From Prevotellaceae bacterium (GTDB taxonomy: Bacteria > Bacteroidota > Bacteroidia > Bacteroidales > Bacteroidaceae), in assembly GCA_019420585.1 (NCBI GenBank), contig JAHZGX010000028.1, forward strand, positions 1-64,000: DNA of 64,000 bases. The letters run 5' to 3'. A program made the position numbers and the translations under genes. Of the stretch, positions 34,533 to 44,443 are shown piece after piece (positions within the stretch are counted from its first letter, which is position 1; each line of letters starts with the position of its first letter). The notes below the pieces were generated by a model, which ran no database searches, was not told the origin of the DNA, and saw nothing but the letters and a program-made list of their open reading frames with translations.

Positions 34533-35027
34533 ATGGGTTATATAAAGGTTCCTATTTCTTATACGAAAAGTAATTCTTCTGAACTCAAAAGAGAAATTCA
34601 AGATCGTACTTCCATGATAGACAATCTAATTGAGTTGATTGTCTTTACGCCTCGTGGTAGTTTTCCTGCTGATGCGGACTTCGGTTTTGAATACTGGAAC
34701 AACGAATATTCCAATGTGAATTTCCGAGATTTCAACAATGGACAGAATGGTGCCTTGGTAAATGGGCTGTACAATGAGATTACCAGAAAAGAATGCCAAG
34801 AAAGCATAAAAAGAAGTTTGGAAACGTATGACGTTTTGTTGAAACAAATAGATGTGTCAATTGAACTTCGTTCTGTAGATTCAGAACAAAGAAAGAAGAT
34901 AACATCGAAATTCCAAGTGGTAGTGAAGGTGACTGGAATGTTGGAAGAAGGATTAGGAACATTTACTCCTTATAAAAAGGAAATAAGTTTTTTGATGGAA
35001 CCTACCGTAAAACGTTATAAGATATAG
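34533..35027 (+). CDS. tssE: T6SS baseplate wedge protein TssE (gp25-like)
   Basis: A 164-residue gp25/TssE protein that joins the baseplate wedge to the sheath. It has the family pattern L-I-E-L-I-V-F-T-P-R-G-S-F-P-A-D-A-D-F-G and an E-x-x-x-R-S-V-D-S-E-Q-type C-terminal half. The first ATG after the tssK stop is 34533. A TTG at 34521 is in frame but overlaps tssK and adds four atypical residues. It lies between tssK and tssF. Confidence 0.82.
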   Translation: MGYIKVPISYTKSNSSELKREIQDRTSMIDNLIELIVFTPRGSFPADADFGFEYWNNEYSNVNFRDFNNGQNGALVNGLYNEITRKECQESIKRSLETYDVLLKQIDVSIELRSVDSEQRKKITSKFQVVVKVTGMLEEGLGTFTPYKKEISFLMEPTVKRYKI

Positions 35028-35029
35028 CG

Positions 35030-36844
35030 ATGGACATTGAATTAGAAAAGAAAATAGCAGAACTGACCGAATATCTAAAGGAAATAAGCATGGATTCATT
35101 GCATTATCAGATGATGGATCCTATCGCGCGTATGATGTTGGTTGCACTTCTGCATGAATCACAAAAGATTCAAGACACCATAGATAGCGTAAGTGAAAAG
35201 ATCATAGATCACTATTGTGAGAACTTTATACCAAGAAAGAACGTTAATGCCATGCCTGCTGTAGCATTGGTGGCTCCATCGTTTAAGAAAGGCAGAGATT
35301 CGGAAGCAGTAGTTGTAAATTCTGGTGTGTCATTTACATATAAAAATGCAGGAAACAAAACATCCATTGAATACTTGCCTCTTTTTAGGAACACGCTCAT
35401 TCCTTATGATGATATATATGTAATCACCAAGAATAGAATGACATCAAACTCAAAAACAATAGAAGTCTCGATGGAAAAGGACAATATTGTTTGGATTGGA
35501 ATCAATACAAAAGTAGAGTTAGATAGTCTCAAAGGTTTTTCTCTGTACATAAAAGAATGTGACGCAGTTGTTCCCAAGCGAATATCCGTACTAAGCAATG
35601 ATAATACGGAACTTCAGTTTTGTACTATGCATAGGTTGGAGGATATTGAGATGCTTGAACCATTCGATGCACAGCAAGCGACTGGCAAGTTCATGTCAAT
35701 AATAAGATACTGGAAAGAGACTTTGCAAGATTTACCGAACGGAGCGTTATACTACATTATTGATGACATTAAAGATAGAGATGTTTTTAAAAGAAAAACA
35801 TTTCCTCGCTTCTTCCAGAATTGGTTGGAAAGTGATGTGCTAGATAGTTTTAACGAGAATACTCTTTGGCTTCAAATAGAATATCCTGAAAACTATGTTG
35901 TACCTGAAAGCAGCTCTGTTAATCTCAATACTTTACCGATTGTAAATATCAGTGTAAATACACTCACACTTACTCAGTCATCACCAATTGCAAAGCTTCA
36001 GAAACAAGAAGACTCATTCTTTGTTCAGGTTCTTGAAACAAGTAATTCAACACACAAACAAGGATTTGGGATGAACACTGAAGATATTGTGATTCGAGAT
36101 TTTGATGCAGCATGTTATAACAATGGTGACTTATATAGAGACGTTCGGAATCTTTATAATCGTTTTGTAGAGGACTATTATGCTTTTATAGAATATAATG
36201 GGCTAAAAGATGGAGAAGATATTAAGAGACTTAAGGAACTCATCAACAAAATAGGGAAAAGTGTAGGTTCCCAAAATTCCAAATATAAATTTGATAGCGG
36301 GACCTATGTGATGAAAAATATAAATCAGTATCCTCCAACCTTATCCACCAAGGTCTCATATATTACGACTCAAGGTGAACTAGGGAACTCATTACAAGTT
36401 TTTCCTGACGGCGATAAAGATCATAAATTGGAATGTAAGAAGCTTCCTGTTATAGAACAAAGCGTCTCCGTTGTTGTAGGAGCAATCGGAGGAAGGGATA
36501 AAGCAGATGCCGATTCTCGCTATGAGCAAGTAAGATACTATTCTTTGACTAATGATCGCTTATATACAAAGATGGATATAGAAGCATATGTCAGAAAAGA
36601 ACTTATAAGTATATATGGTAAAGATGAGTTCAAGAGAATATATATAAAAACAAGCATTGAAGGTGTAGGCGGAAGCATATCAACCAAAAGAGGTTTATAT
36701 ATTGACCTTGAATTTAAAGATAAGAAAAATTTCGAAAAAGCCACTGCCTGCTACCTCAAAGACTATCTGGAGAATAAGATTCGTAATAAATCGTGCATTG
36801 CGATGCCCGTGGTGGTCGTGCTTGTTTCTTTAGAAAAGGATTAG
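35030..36844 (+). CDS. tssF: T6SS baseplate wedge protein TssF
   Basis: A 604-residue TssF, a core wedge component with TssG and TssK. The N-terminus has the TssF helical start (I-A-R-M-M-L-V-A-L-L-H-E-S-Q-K-I-Q-D-T-I-D), followed by Y-C-E-N-F-I-P-R and A-M-P-A-V-A-L-V-A-P, then the V-N-S-G-V-S-F segment. Length is in the family range. It starts 2 bases after tssE ends, so translation is probably coupled. The C-terminal part has a D-K-A-D-A-D-S-R-Y-E-Q-V-R-type stretch seen in wedge proteins. Confidence 0.85.
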   Translation: MDIELEKKIAELTEYLKEISMDSLHYQMMDPIARMMLVALLHESQKIQDTIDSVSEKIIDHYCENFIPRKNVNAMPAVALVAPSFKKGRDSEAVVVNSGVSFTYKNAGNKTSIEYLPLFRNTLIPYDDIYVITKNRMTSNSKTIEVSMEKDNIVWIGINTKVELDSLKGFSLYIKECDAVVPKRISVLSNDNTELQFCTMHRLEDIEMLEPFDAQQATGKFMSIIRYWKETLQDLPNGALYYIIDDIKDRDVFKRKTFPRFFQNWLESDVLDSFNENTLWLQIEYPENYVVPESSSVNLNTLPIVNISVNTLTLTQSSPIAKLQKQEDSFFVQVLETSNSTHKQGFGMNTEDIVIRDFDAACYNNGDLYRDVRNLYNRFVEDYYAFIEYNGLKDGEDIKRLKELINKIGKSVGSQNSKYKFDSGTYVMKNINQYPPTLSTKVSYITTQGELGNSLQVFPDGDKDHKLECKKLPVIEQSVSVVVGAIGGRDKADADSRYEQVRYYSLTNDRLYTKMDIEAYVRKELISIYGKDEFKRIYIKTSIEGVGGSISTKRGLYIDLEFKDKKNFEKATACYLKDYLENKIRNKSCIAMPVVVVLVSLEKD

Positions 36845-36845
36845 T

Positions 36846-38039
36846 ATGGAGTATAAGAAGGGAAATTCTAATACGTGCAGCCTGAAAGTAAGAGAAATTC
36901 AGGGGATGCTGAATAGAGCTCGATATAAAGCGACGGCTCTTATCCAAGAATCCTCTCGGTTACCAAGTATGCTGAATGATATGTACTACTGCCAGAAGAT
37001 ACATCATAGAAACACTATCAAAAGCAGTTGGGTAACTATCGCTGAGGATGGTCTGTTCGGAGAGGCTACAGAAAATGCGGTAAAGTGTTTCCAGAATTTT
37101 CTCTTCATAACGGAAAATGGTATTGTTGGAGACTGCACTTACAAGGCTCTCCAGAAGTTGCTTTCTCTTGGAATGATTAACGATTCAATACTGTATGGAA
37201 GCACTCCAAAACCCGACACAAAAATTAACAAAGCAGTAAGAACTGGTACGAATTTCATTGATTCGCTATTGGATGGATGGAATACTGTGTCACCTCCATT
37301 GAATGGTCTAACTTTTTTCTTCGTTAAAGGTTTCATTGTTTTTTATGAAAAATCGAACAATCTTACCTTGCATGTAAATACTAATCAGATTATCCGTGAT
37401 CTGTTATTGCCACAATATTCGAGAAAAGGGAAGTGGTTTCGTATTAATCACAATTCAAATTTTCGACAGTTTAGAGCATTCAATATTTCAAAATCAGCAT
37501 TGAAGGTTGCTGATGCCGGTTTATTTAAGAATTTGGGGGTTGCTGGGTTTGCTTTTGAAACAATAGATAATCTACATAAAGTTTTTCGTGGAGAATTGCG
37601 TTTTTGTGATTTCAGTAAGTATGCATTAAGTGTCTCCAACTTTGCAATAGACACGACTTTGAAAAGCGTGGAAACTGTGAAGGTTCCGATTGGACAGGCG
37701 GTTTCAAATTACGGAAAAGCCATCGTTAAGTGGAAATATGTAGCAAAAATTGTGGGAAGGAAAGCTGCCGTAGGTGTAGCTGCTGCTGCGACCTCAGGAG
37801 TTGTCGTTGTAGGAATACAGGTTGCAGGGGCATTCCTAACAGGTTGGGAAATTGGTTCATGGATAGAAAAAAGATGGCACATAGGGCAAACCGCTGTTGA
37901 TTTTTACTGGGAACTATTTCTCGGTGATTTGGTCGAAAAATACTACGAATGGAAAGTTAATCGTGTCATTTGTGTAAGATACCCAGAAAATTGGACAGAT
38001 AAAGATATTAGAAAATTTCATGAAAGTAATAAACTTTAG
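36846..38039 (+). CDS. Peptidoglycan-binding-domain protein with hydrophobic C-terminal part
   Basis: A 397-residue protein. A peptidoglycan-binding-1-like domain lies at about 55-105 (D-G-L-F-G-E-A-T-E-N-A-V-K-x-F-Q and G-D-C-T-Y-K-A-L-Q). There is no signal peptide. The C-terminal third holds an Ala/Gly/Val-rich hydrophobic stretch (about 300-345, including G-W-E-I-G-S-W-I-E). Cargo of T6SS often lacks a signal, binds peptidoglycan and ends in a toxic or pore-forming part, so it is a candidate effector. It could instead be a structural locus protein. It starts 1 base after tssF and overlaps the next gene by 20 bases. Confidence 0.55.
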   Translation: MEYKKGNSNTCSLKVREIQGMLNRARYKATALIQESSRLPSMLNDMYYCQKIHHRNTIKSSWVTIAEDGLFGEATENAVKCFQNFLFITENGIVGDCTYKALQKLLSLGMINDSILYGSTPKPDTKINKAVRTGTNFIDSLLDGWNTVSPPLNGLTFFFVKGFIVFYEKSNNLTLHVNTNQIIRDLLLPQYSRKGKWFRINHNSNFRQFRAFNISKSALKVADAGLFKNLGVAGFAFETIDNLHKVFRGELRFCDFSKYALSVSNFAIDTTLKSVETVKVPIGQAVSNYGKAIVKWKYVAKIVGRKAAVGVAAAATSGVVVVGIQVAGAFLTGWEIGSWIEKRWHIGQTAVDFYWELFLGDLVEKYYEWKVNRVICVRYPENWTDKDIRKFHESNKL

Positions 38040-39021
38040 GAACACAAGACTATTATATTTTATCATAGTTTTCCTTTATTCTCCAGTCGTATTATTCGCC
38101 CAATCTTCTGCCGATGTCCAGGCCTATATCGAAAAGTACAGAGATCTGGCGTTAGAGCAGGAAAGTCGTTATGGAGTGCCAGCTTCTATTACCCTTGCAC
38201 AAGGCATACTTGAATCGGGTGCAGGAAAAAGTATGCTCACACGAAATGCCAATAATCATTTCGGAGTAAAAGCTTTTGGAGGATGGACAGGACCTGTTTA
38301 TCTTGCATGGGATGACGAAAAGCAGAAAAGCCGTTTTAGAAGTTATTCTTCTGCAATGGAATCGTATAGAGATCATTCGCTTTTTCTCAAAAACAACAGT
38401 CGTTATAACAGTCTCTTTACAAAAAGCGTTTATGATTACAGAGCATGGGCAATTGGACTGCAAAAAACTGGTTATGCAACTTCTGGAAATTATGCAAAAG
38501 CATTGATAGGCTTGGTAGATGCTTATCGTCTATATGCCATTAACGGTGGTGTAAAGCTACGACCTGGTAAAACCGTGACTATTACTAAAGTAATAACTTC
38601 TGAGATTCCGGTTGACTTAGACTGTCAAATGGATGAGTCAGAAGAAAGTGAAGAAGAGAAAGAGGTTAAGGAAATTATAAAAAGGTTTGTTGTCGAAATA
38701 AACAATGTAAGATGTACAATTCTTTATCCGGGCGAGAGCCTTGCATCTATATCTCAGAAATACGATATACCACAATATAAGATACTGGAGTTTAATGAGA
38801 TTACGGATGAATCAAGTTTGAACGAAGGAGATATTGTATATTTGAAAGAGAAAAAGAAAAAATATACTGGCATTCAAGACTTTTATAGGGTCAAGGATGA
38901 TGATGATACACTATATGCTATTTCTCAACAATTTGGTATCACAATGTCAAGTCTTGCAAAAATGAATAACAAAGACCTATTTTCAAGATTGCAAGAAGGT
39001 GAAAGACTTATGTTGAAATAA
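38020..39021 (+). CDS. Exported peptidoglycan glucosaminidase with two LysM-like domains
   Basis: A 333-residue protein. A signal peptide (about 1-27) precedes a FlgJ-type endo-beta-N-acetylglucosaminidase domain (about 32-180) with the catalytic glutamate E65 in A-Q-G-I-L-E-S-G-A-G-K-S and W-x-G-P-V-Y segments. Two LysM-like modules follow (about 230-275 and 285-333), preceded by an acidic linker. It probably opens the host cell wall for the trans-envelope machine, as dedicated lytic enzymes do for other secretion systems. It overlaps the upstream gene by 20 bases and its stop overlaps the kinase start. Confidence 0.85.
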   Translation: MKVINFRNTRLLYFIIVFLYSPVVLFAQSSADVQAYIEKYRDLALEQESRYGVPASITLAQGILESGAGKSMLTRNANNHFGVKAFGGWTGPVYLAWDDEKQKSRFRSYSSAMESYRDHSLFLKNNSRYNSLFTKSVYDYRAWAIGLQKTGYATSGNYAKALIGLVDAYRLYAINGGVKLRPGKTVTITKVITSEIPVDLDCQMDESEESEEEKEVKEIIKRFVVEINNVRCTILYPGESLASISQKYDIPQYKILEFNEITDESSLNEGDIVYLKEKKKKYTGIQDFYRVKDDDDTLYAISQQFGITMSSLAKMNNKDLFSRLQEGERLMLK

Positions 39022-40349
39022 TGGATTTGAAAAAATACATAGAAGGAAAAGAACTGTTTGACGGTCACTATCGCTTAATAAAATTATTGAGCGAAGAGGG
39101 TGGCACCGCTGATGTGTGGTTGGCGGAGAATTACGAATCTGTTGACACCACTTTTTCCGAAGAAAACGATGATGTAATAAGAGTTGAAGGGACTGGAGTT
39201 TTAGTAGCAATAAAGATCTACCGTCCGAAAAATGCTCTTGATGTTGAAGGAGAACAATCTTTTAAGCAGGAATTTAAGATAATATTTAATTGCCACCATG
39301 CCAATTTAATTCCTACAACAGATTACTCTATATGTGACGGAATGCCATATCTTGTTATGCCATTCTGCAAAAATGGTTCTGCCGAGATATTGGTTGGCAA
39401 ACTATCAGCCCCAGACGATATATGGAAATTTATATTTGACACAGCATCCGGATTAGAGTATTTGCACGCATGTACCCCTCAAATTATCCATCAAGACATC
39501 AAGCCTGGAAATATCCTTGTAGATGCAAATGGTAATTATTGCATTACGGACTTTGGAATTAGTATCAAGTCTGGAATCAGGGATGATCAATATTTGGATA
39601 ATGGGAGTTGTGGAACAACAATTTACATGCCCCCAGAAAGATTCGAAGATGAATATGTTGCAGATGCATCAAGTGATATTTGGGCATTAGGCGCGACTAT
39701 TTATGAGTTAATAAATGGTGACGTGCCCTTTGGCAGTGATGGCGGTAATGCCCAGAAAAAACAAAAGCAAGTTCCTTCGTTAAACCATGATGTGCCAAAG
39801 GCAATAAGGACATTAGTATATTCCTGTCTTAATGCAGACCCAACAAAACGTCCTTCCGCTCATCAAATAGTTGAGCAAGCAAGAAATAAAGGAAAGAGAC
39901 CGATAAAAAGCCTTATTTCGCTTCTCGTTGTTGTTGTATTATGTTCGGTTGGTACTCTTATATGGGCACTATCCAAACCATTTGTTACGCCCACAGAACC
40001 CTTTCTTCTGTATTATAATAGTGGTGATTCTATCATACTCGTCCAAAAGCAGGAAGCAAGAACCGAAAGTTATCTTAATTACAAACGCACTTCTGAGAGA
40101 CTTGCTGAAGCCCAAAAGAACTTTAGTTCAGCGTTGGAATGTGATACCAAGAATACACTCAAACGAGACAGTGCTTCTGTTAAAATAAAGCAAATAGATA
40201 ATCTCTTTCCTCTACTTGAAGTTTATAAGGGAACTATTGATACCCTAAATCTTGTGAAAGAAGATGACGCACCAATTCAAGTTGAGATATATCAAGAAAA
40301 GAGAAATAAAATATCAGAGGAATTAAAACAAAAAATATTTAATTTATGA
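39021..40349 (+). CDS. Transmembrane Ser/Thr protein kinase 1
   Basis: A 442-residue Hanks-type kinase. The cytoplasmic domain (about 13-285) has the ATP lysine K65, the catalytic loop H-Q-D-I-K-P-G-N with D159 and D-F-G at D177, and M-P-P-E-R-F as the APE motif. The HRD arginine is replaced by Gln (non-RD type). A membrane helix (about 300-320) is followed by a helical periplasmic region of about 120 residues. Together with kinase 2, the FHA domain on the RING protein and the PP2C gene at 47733 it forms a phosphorylation circuit. T6SS threonine-phosphorylation pathways with PpkA/Fha/PppA are a known parallel. Confidence 0.92.
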   Translation: MDLKKYIEGKELFDGHYRLIKLLSEEGGTADVWLAENYESVDTTFSEENDDVIRVEGTGVLVAIKIYRPKNALDVEGEQSFKQEFKIIFNCHHANLIPTTDYSICDGMPYLVMPFCKNGSAEILVGKLSAPDDIWKFIFDTASGLEYLHACTPQIIHQDIKPGNILVDANGNYCITDFGISIKSGIRDDQYLDNGSCGTTIYMPPERFEDEYVADASSDIWALGATIYELINGDVPFGSDGGNAQKKQKQVPSLNHDVPKAIRTLVYSCLNADPTKRPSAHQIVEQARNKGKRPIKSLISLLVVVVLCSVGTLIWALSKPFVTPTEPFLLYYNSGDSIILVQKQEARTESYLNYKRTSERLAEAQKNFSSALECDTKNTLKRDSASVKIKQIDNLFPLLEVYKGTIDTLNLVKEDDAPIQVEIYQEKRNKISEELKQKIFNL

Positions 40350-42265
40350 GATTAAAATTTTTATTTACTCTCGCTTTCTTTAGCCTATGGGGGGCACAAC
40401 TCGTAAATGCACAGAGCTGTAGAGACTTGTATAAGGAAGCAAAATCTTTTGAAAAACAGGGAAAGTTAGAAAAAGCAAAAACGAAGTATCAACAAGTTGT
40501 GAATTGCGGTGACAAGTTGTATTACTTGGATAGCAAGGAACGCATAGAATGGATTGGCCGTATACTTCGTAAGCCGGACCCAGTAAAGCCATTCTCCATT
40601 TCTGATAACGAAGTCGTTATTCCTTATCAAGGTGGTCAAGATGTTATTACGGTTGATGGCAATGGTAGTTGGAAAGCCGACTTGATAGACGGTGAAAACG
40701 GTTGGTGTAAAATAAAGAAGGAGAAAGGCAAGATATATATTGTTAGTGATGCCAATGAAAGTAACACAGAAAGATCTTGTATTGTTTCTATCTCAATGGG
40801 AGGAAAGACAAAGAACGTAACTGTTAAAAATGAAAAGGCACCTGAAATCCTTATACCTTCTGTAGAGAACGTAACCTTCCCATACAATGGTGAAACTAAC
40901 ACGGTGGAAATCCATTCAAATACTGATTGGAGGGTTAAGGATGTACCAGGATGGGTGGTTTCAAGCAAGGAAGAAGGAAAAATCACACTTACTGCGCTTG
41001 CTAACGAGAATAATATTGAAAGAAAAGCCGACATTAAGATTGAAGGTGCTTCAAAGTTGGTAATAATCAATATTTATCAAGGTGCAGGACTTGATCGTCT
41101 TGCTTTTTCCAAGAATGATCTTCATTTTGGACCCGATGGCGGTGATGAGTATATTAACATCTATACAGATGCAGAAGATTGGAGATTTGGGGATTTTCCA
41201 CATTGGTGTCAAGTCACAAAAGTAGCAGACAACCTTCTTAGAGTTCATTGTACCCCCAATGATCCTATTAACGTAGATCGAGAGGCAAGTGTGAATGTCA
41301 CAACCGGCAAACAGACTCTTGGTGTTAACGTAAGTCAGGAGGCAAAGCCTTTTGTTGCAATGATTCCCAATTTCGGTATTGGCGGAAGGGCGATTTCTTT
41401 TGGAGTTAGTGTCGGTTATGTTAACCCATTCATCTCGGCCTCTTCAGGAGGAAACTATACTGGTAGTGTTATAAACTATGCATTAGGTGATAAAGCAGAA
41501 AATGCTTCATACTCAACATCTAGTGGTTTTAATGTCGGAGCGTATGCTGATATTCGTTTATATAAGAACTTTTACTTAAAGGCAGGCTTGGAATTTACAC
41601 ATTATTCGTACTCGAACTATTTCAATAAAGATGTTGACAGACGAATCTTGCAAACTATTCAATACTATCTTGGCGGTAAAACCGAAAACAAGTATAAGGA
41701 AGAATATACAATGAACCAATTGGAAATACCGATATTGGGCTCATATAGAATTGCGATAACCCGAATAAGTCATGTCCAATTCAACATCGGACCAGTAATC
41801 TACTATGGTTTGTCTTCTAAAATGAAGTTAGGAGGTAATACAGATACTGAGACATTGCGAGCATACAAGTATACTAATCTTGAATTTACAAATCAATTGT
41901 TCAATAATTCCACATATTCATCTCACTACGCTGGTAGTGGAGAATTGGATATGTATGGAAAGCACTATGAACATACGGAAACATACACTATGGGTAATAA
42001 TGCAGATATTACAAAGTCGTATGATTTAGTGGATTCACCACTGAACAGATTCAATTTCGGTTTGCGTTTTGGTGCTGCTTTTGAATATGCTGGTATAAGT
42101 TTGGGTGTGGAATACAATCTTATGCTGACAAACATGGCAAACAAAAAGTTTTGGGAGAGCGATCGACTGACTATCTTTGACCAAACTTCTGGTACAGTGA
42201 TGTCAGGATATAAACAACGTAACAGTTATCTTGGCGTTAAGTTAGCATATACTTTCAGATATTAA
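40346..42265 (+). CDS. BACON-repeat outer-membrane beta-barrel protein
   Basis: A 639-residue exported protein. A signal peptide (about 1-22) leads to a short helical TPR-like stretch (about 24-65). Three BACON-type Ig-like domains start at about 80, 168 and 251, recognisable by W-K-A/W-R-V plus N-E-x-N-x-x-R-x-A/C repeats. A C-terminal beta-barrel (about 338-639) ends Y-T-F-R-Y. Periplasmic TPR-BACON plus a barrel suggests an outer-membrane anchor that reaches inward to the machine. It overlaps the kinase 1 stop by 4 bases. Confidence 0.75.
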   Translation: MRLKFLFTLAFFSLWGAQLVNAQSCRDLYKEAKSFEKQGKLEKAKTKYQQVVNCGDKLYYLDSKERIEWIGRILRKPDPVKPFSISDNEVVIPYQGGQDVITVDGNGSWKADLIDGENGWCKIKKEKGKIYIVSDANESNTERSCIVSISMGGKTKNVTVKNEKAPEILIPSVENVTFPYNGETNTVEIHSNTDWRVKDVPGWVVSSKEEGKITLTALANENNIERKADIKIEGASKLVIINIYQGAGLDRLAFSKNDLHFGPDGGDEYINIYTDAEDWRFGDFPHWCQVTKVADNLLRVHCTPNDPINVDREASVNVTTGKQTLGVNVSQEAKPFVAMIPNFGIGGRAISFGVSVGYVNPFISASSGGNYTGSVINYALGDKAENASYSTSSGFNVGAYADIRLYKNFYLKAGLEFTHYSYSNYFNKDVDRRILQTIQYYLGGKTENKYKEEYTMNQLEIPILGSYRIAITRISHVQFNIGPVIYYGLSSKMKLGGNTDTETLRAYKYTNLEFTNQLFNNSTYSSHYAGSGELDMYGKHYEHTETYTMGNNADITKSYDLVDSPLNRFNFGLRFGAAFEYAGISLGVEYNLMLTNMANKKFWESDRLTIFDQTSGTVMSGYKQRNSYLGVKLAYTFRY

Positions 42266-42293
42266 AAATATAACCTTAGAAAATACAATTAAA

Positions 42294-44426
42294 ATGAACG
42301 CGAAAATAAATTTACTACTTTTTATCTTGTGCACTGTTCTGTTCAGTTGCTGTAAAGAAGATTCAACCACCGATATTATCTCAGAAACTGACATCTCTGA
42401 AGAAATTGTAGGTGAATGGGTCTATGACAATCTAGAAGAAAACGTGTGGCAATCTATGAAATTTGTCGCTGAGGGCTCGTTCTTCTGTTACTCTGATAAC
42501 AAGTATAATTGGACAGAGAGACTTAAAAATATCAACAAAGGTGGTTATGGTGTTAAAGGAATGGTTATATCTGCATCAAATGGTTCAACATATCTAGATA
42601 TGACTGTTTCCAAAATTAATGGTTATCAGTTTACTGGCCGTCTCAATGAAACTACTGTGGATTTTACATTTAATAAAGTTGTAAGGCGTATTCATCTTAA
42701 CTTTGGTGAATCGTTCCAACCAGAATATAAGGAACTTGTGGACTCAAAGATTATAGGCTATAAATCTCATGATGAAGGAATCGCTGTTATAGACGAAGCA
42801 ACTGGCGAAATCACTGCAATGGCAAACAATGGTAGAACCTATGTAGATATTATAACAGAATCAGGAACTGCAGTTATTAAGGTGATGGTCGGCAAAATCA
42901 ATGATGGTGATGAAGATGAAATCTCACCAATAGGGAAAAAGAATGTTGGAACTATAAATAATCCAACATTAAATTTGTCAAAGGCAATTATTGGCAAATG
43001 GATATGGGATGCAAACTATTGGGAGGAGATGAACTTCCTGGAGAATGGAAAGATATACTATTCAAACATTGATGTTGCAAGAGGAATATATAATGAAAAT
43101 GCTTCTGGTGACTACACTATTGATGCTTCAACAAAAAGAATTACGCTAAAGGTTCTCCCTACAGGAGGAACACAGATGATTGTAATAATGGCAATGACTG
43201 CCATAAATAAATTCAGTTTCACGGCAAAATTCTACCTCACAAATGGTGAAACTACAGGTACGTTTACTTATGCAAGACAGATCGATTCTGTTGAGTTGGA
43301 TGGTGATGATACCAAACAACCTGATTATAAAAGCATTGTTGGAGAAGAAACGATTATTACAGGTTTTAAATCCCATAATTCTAAGATTGTAGAAGTTGAC
43401 TCTAAAACAGGAAAACTTACAGCAAAGATGGGAGGTAAAACGTATGTTGACATCATTACAGATGAAGGAACTGCCGTTATAGAGGTTTTTGTAAAGAAAT
43501 TCGTTGAATTTAATTATGAAGACTTTGTTGGTGTCAACAAGCAGGGGGTTACAAATACTTTTGGAACTCTTTATACTACCAGTGGTAACACCATCAAATA
43601 CGATTACCGAAAGGGGTCTAAAGCTGACAAGCAGGGAGAAATACTAGATAGTCACTGGGATCAAATCTCATTCCTTTTCGATTCAACGAGTGGTCTTGCG
43701 AAGACTGTCTCTTTACTCGCTAGAAAAGATGTGTGGTTTACGGCCGAAGAAATGACAGAGTATTTGTCTCATAAATACCATGATAACGAAAAGGGGTCAA
43801 CCGGTGATCTCAAAGCATTTACGAATAATGAAACATTGGAAGAAGCAACTGTAGGAATTACGTGGGACACAACTAATGGATTGCTGTCATTCGAGAAAGT
43901 TGATTCGAAAGCAGGAATCATTTCAAATTATGAGTCTAAGAATGGAGAATATTCTTCTTTATTAGGCAAAGACAAATCAACTATTGTAAATAAAATGGGC
44001 AACAACGCTTTCTATGTCACATCAATAGATTTGTGGTATACTGGCGAAGATGTTAATGCAAAAGACTATAAATATGTAATTTTCAGCCTTGACGAGCCAA
44101 CAACACGCGCATATTCGATTAGTCTTTATTTGAATACTAATCCTAACTATGAAGAAATCAAGGATTATCTGACTGCTAAATATTATGTATTCGAAAAAGG
44201 CACTAATGCAGAGCAGTTAGCATTCATAGATTCAGAGGAGTTGTCCAATTCTACAATGGGAATCACTGTTGACCTTGTTAACGGATTAATTTCTTTTGTA
44301 GACTTGTCTTATAGTTATGGTGGTTCTGGGTACGGAACTAAATCGGCTACGCGAAGTGGTGCTCAGAGCATGTTCTTCACTAATCCAAAAGTTTTTCTTC
44401 CTAAATTGAAGAAAGTTTTGAAATAA
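42294..44426 (+). CDS. Repeat-domain surface or periplasmic lipoprotein
   Basis: A 710-residue lipoprotein with lipobox L-F-S-C (acylated Cys19). It is built from duplicated modules. A lipocalin-like unit with G-x-W-x-x-D (about 37-140 and 231-335) and a Big-like unit with Y-V-D-I-I-T (about 151-200 and 351-405) each occur twice. Two copies of an unfamiliar unit then follow (about 406-545 and 546-685), sharing Y-L-x-x-K-Y, E-K-G-x and G-L-[LI]-S-F. I do not recognise the last unit. It sits between the BACON barrel and kinase 2, so it is probably part of the envelope apparatus. Function is unknown. Confidence 0.7.
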   Translation: MNAKINLLLFILCTVLFSCCKEDSTTDIISETDISEEIVGEWVYDNLEENVWQSMKFVAEGSFFCYSDNKYNWTERLKNINKGGYGVKGMVISASNGSTYLDMTVSKINGYQFTGRLNETTVDFTFNKVVRRIHLNFGESFQPEYKELVDSKIIGYKSHDEGIAVIDEATGEITAMANNGRTYVDIITESGTAVIKVMVGKINDGDEDEISPIGKKNVGTINNPTLNLSKAIIGKWIWDANYWEEMNFLENGKIYYSNIDVARGIYNENASGDYTIDASTKRITLKVLPTGGTQMIVIMAMTAINKFSFTAKFYLTNGETTGTFTYARQIDSVELDGDDTKQPDYKSIVGEETIITGFKSHNSKIVEVDSKTGKLTAKMGGKTYVDIITDEGTAVIEVFVKKFVEFNYEDFVGVNKQGVTNTFGTLYTTSGNTIKYDYRKGSKADKQGEILDSHWDQISFLFDSTSGLAKTVSLLARKDVWFTAEEMTEYLSHKYHDNEKGSTGDLKAFTNNETLEEATVGITWDTTNGLLSFEKVDSKAGIISNYESKNGEYSSLLGKDKSTIVNKMGNNAFYVTSIDLWYTGEDVNAKDYKYVIFSLDEPTTRAYSISLYLNTNPNYEEIKDYLTAKYYVFEKGTNAEQLAFIDSEELSNSTMGITVDLVNGLISFVDLSYSYGGSGYGTKSATRSGAQSMFFTNPKVFLPKLKKVLK

Positions 44427-44443
44427 GTTAAATTATATCCTAT

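Noticed and set aside
11912..36844. Extracellular contractile injection system or prophage tail
   Set aside because: Hcp, VgrG, TssK, TssF and a ClpV are T6SS-specific; no capsid, tail-fibre, terminase or AAA of the eCIS type is seen.
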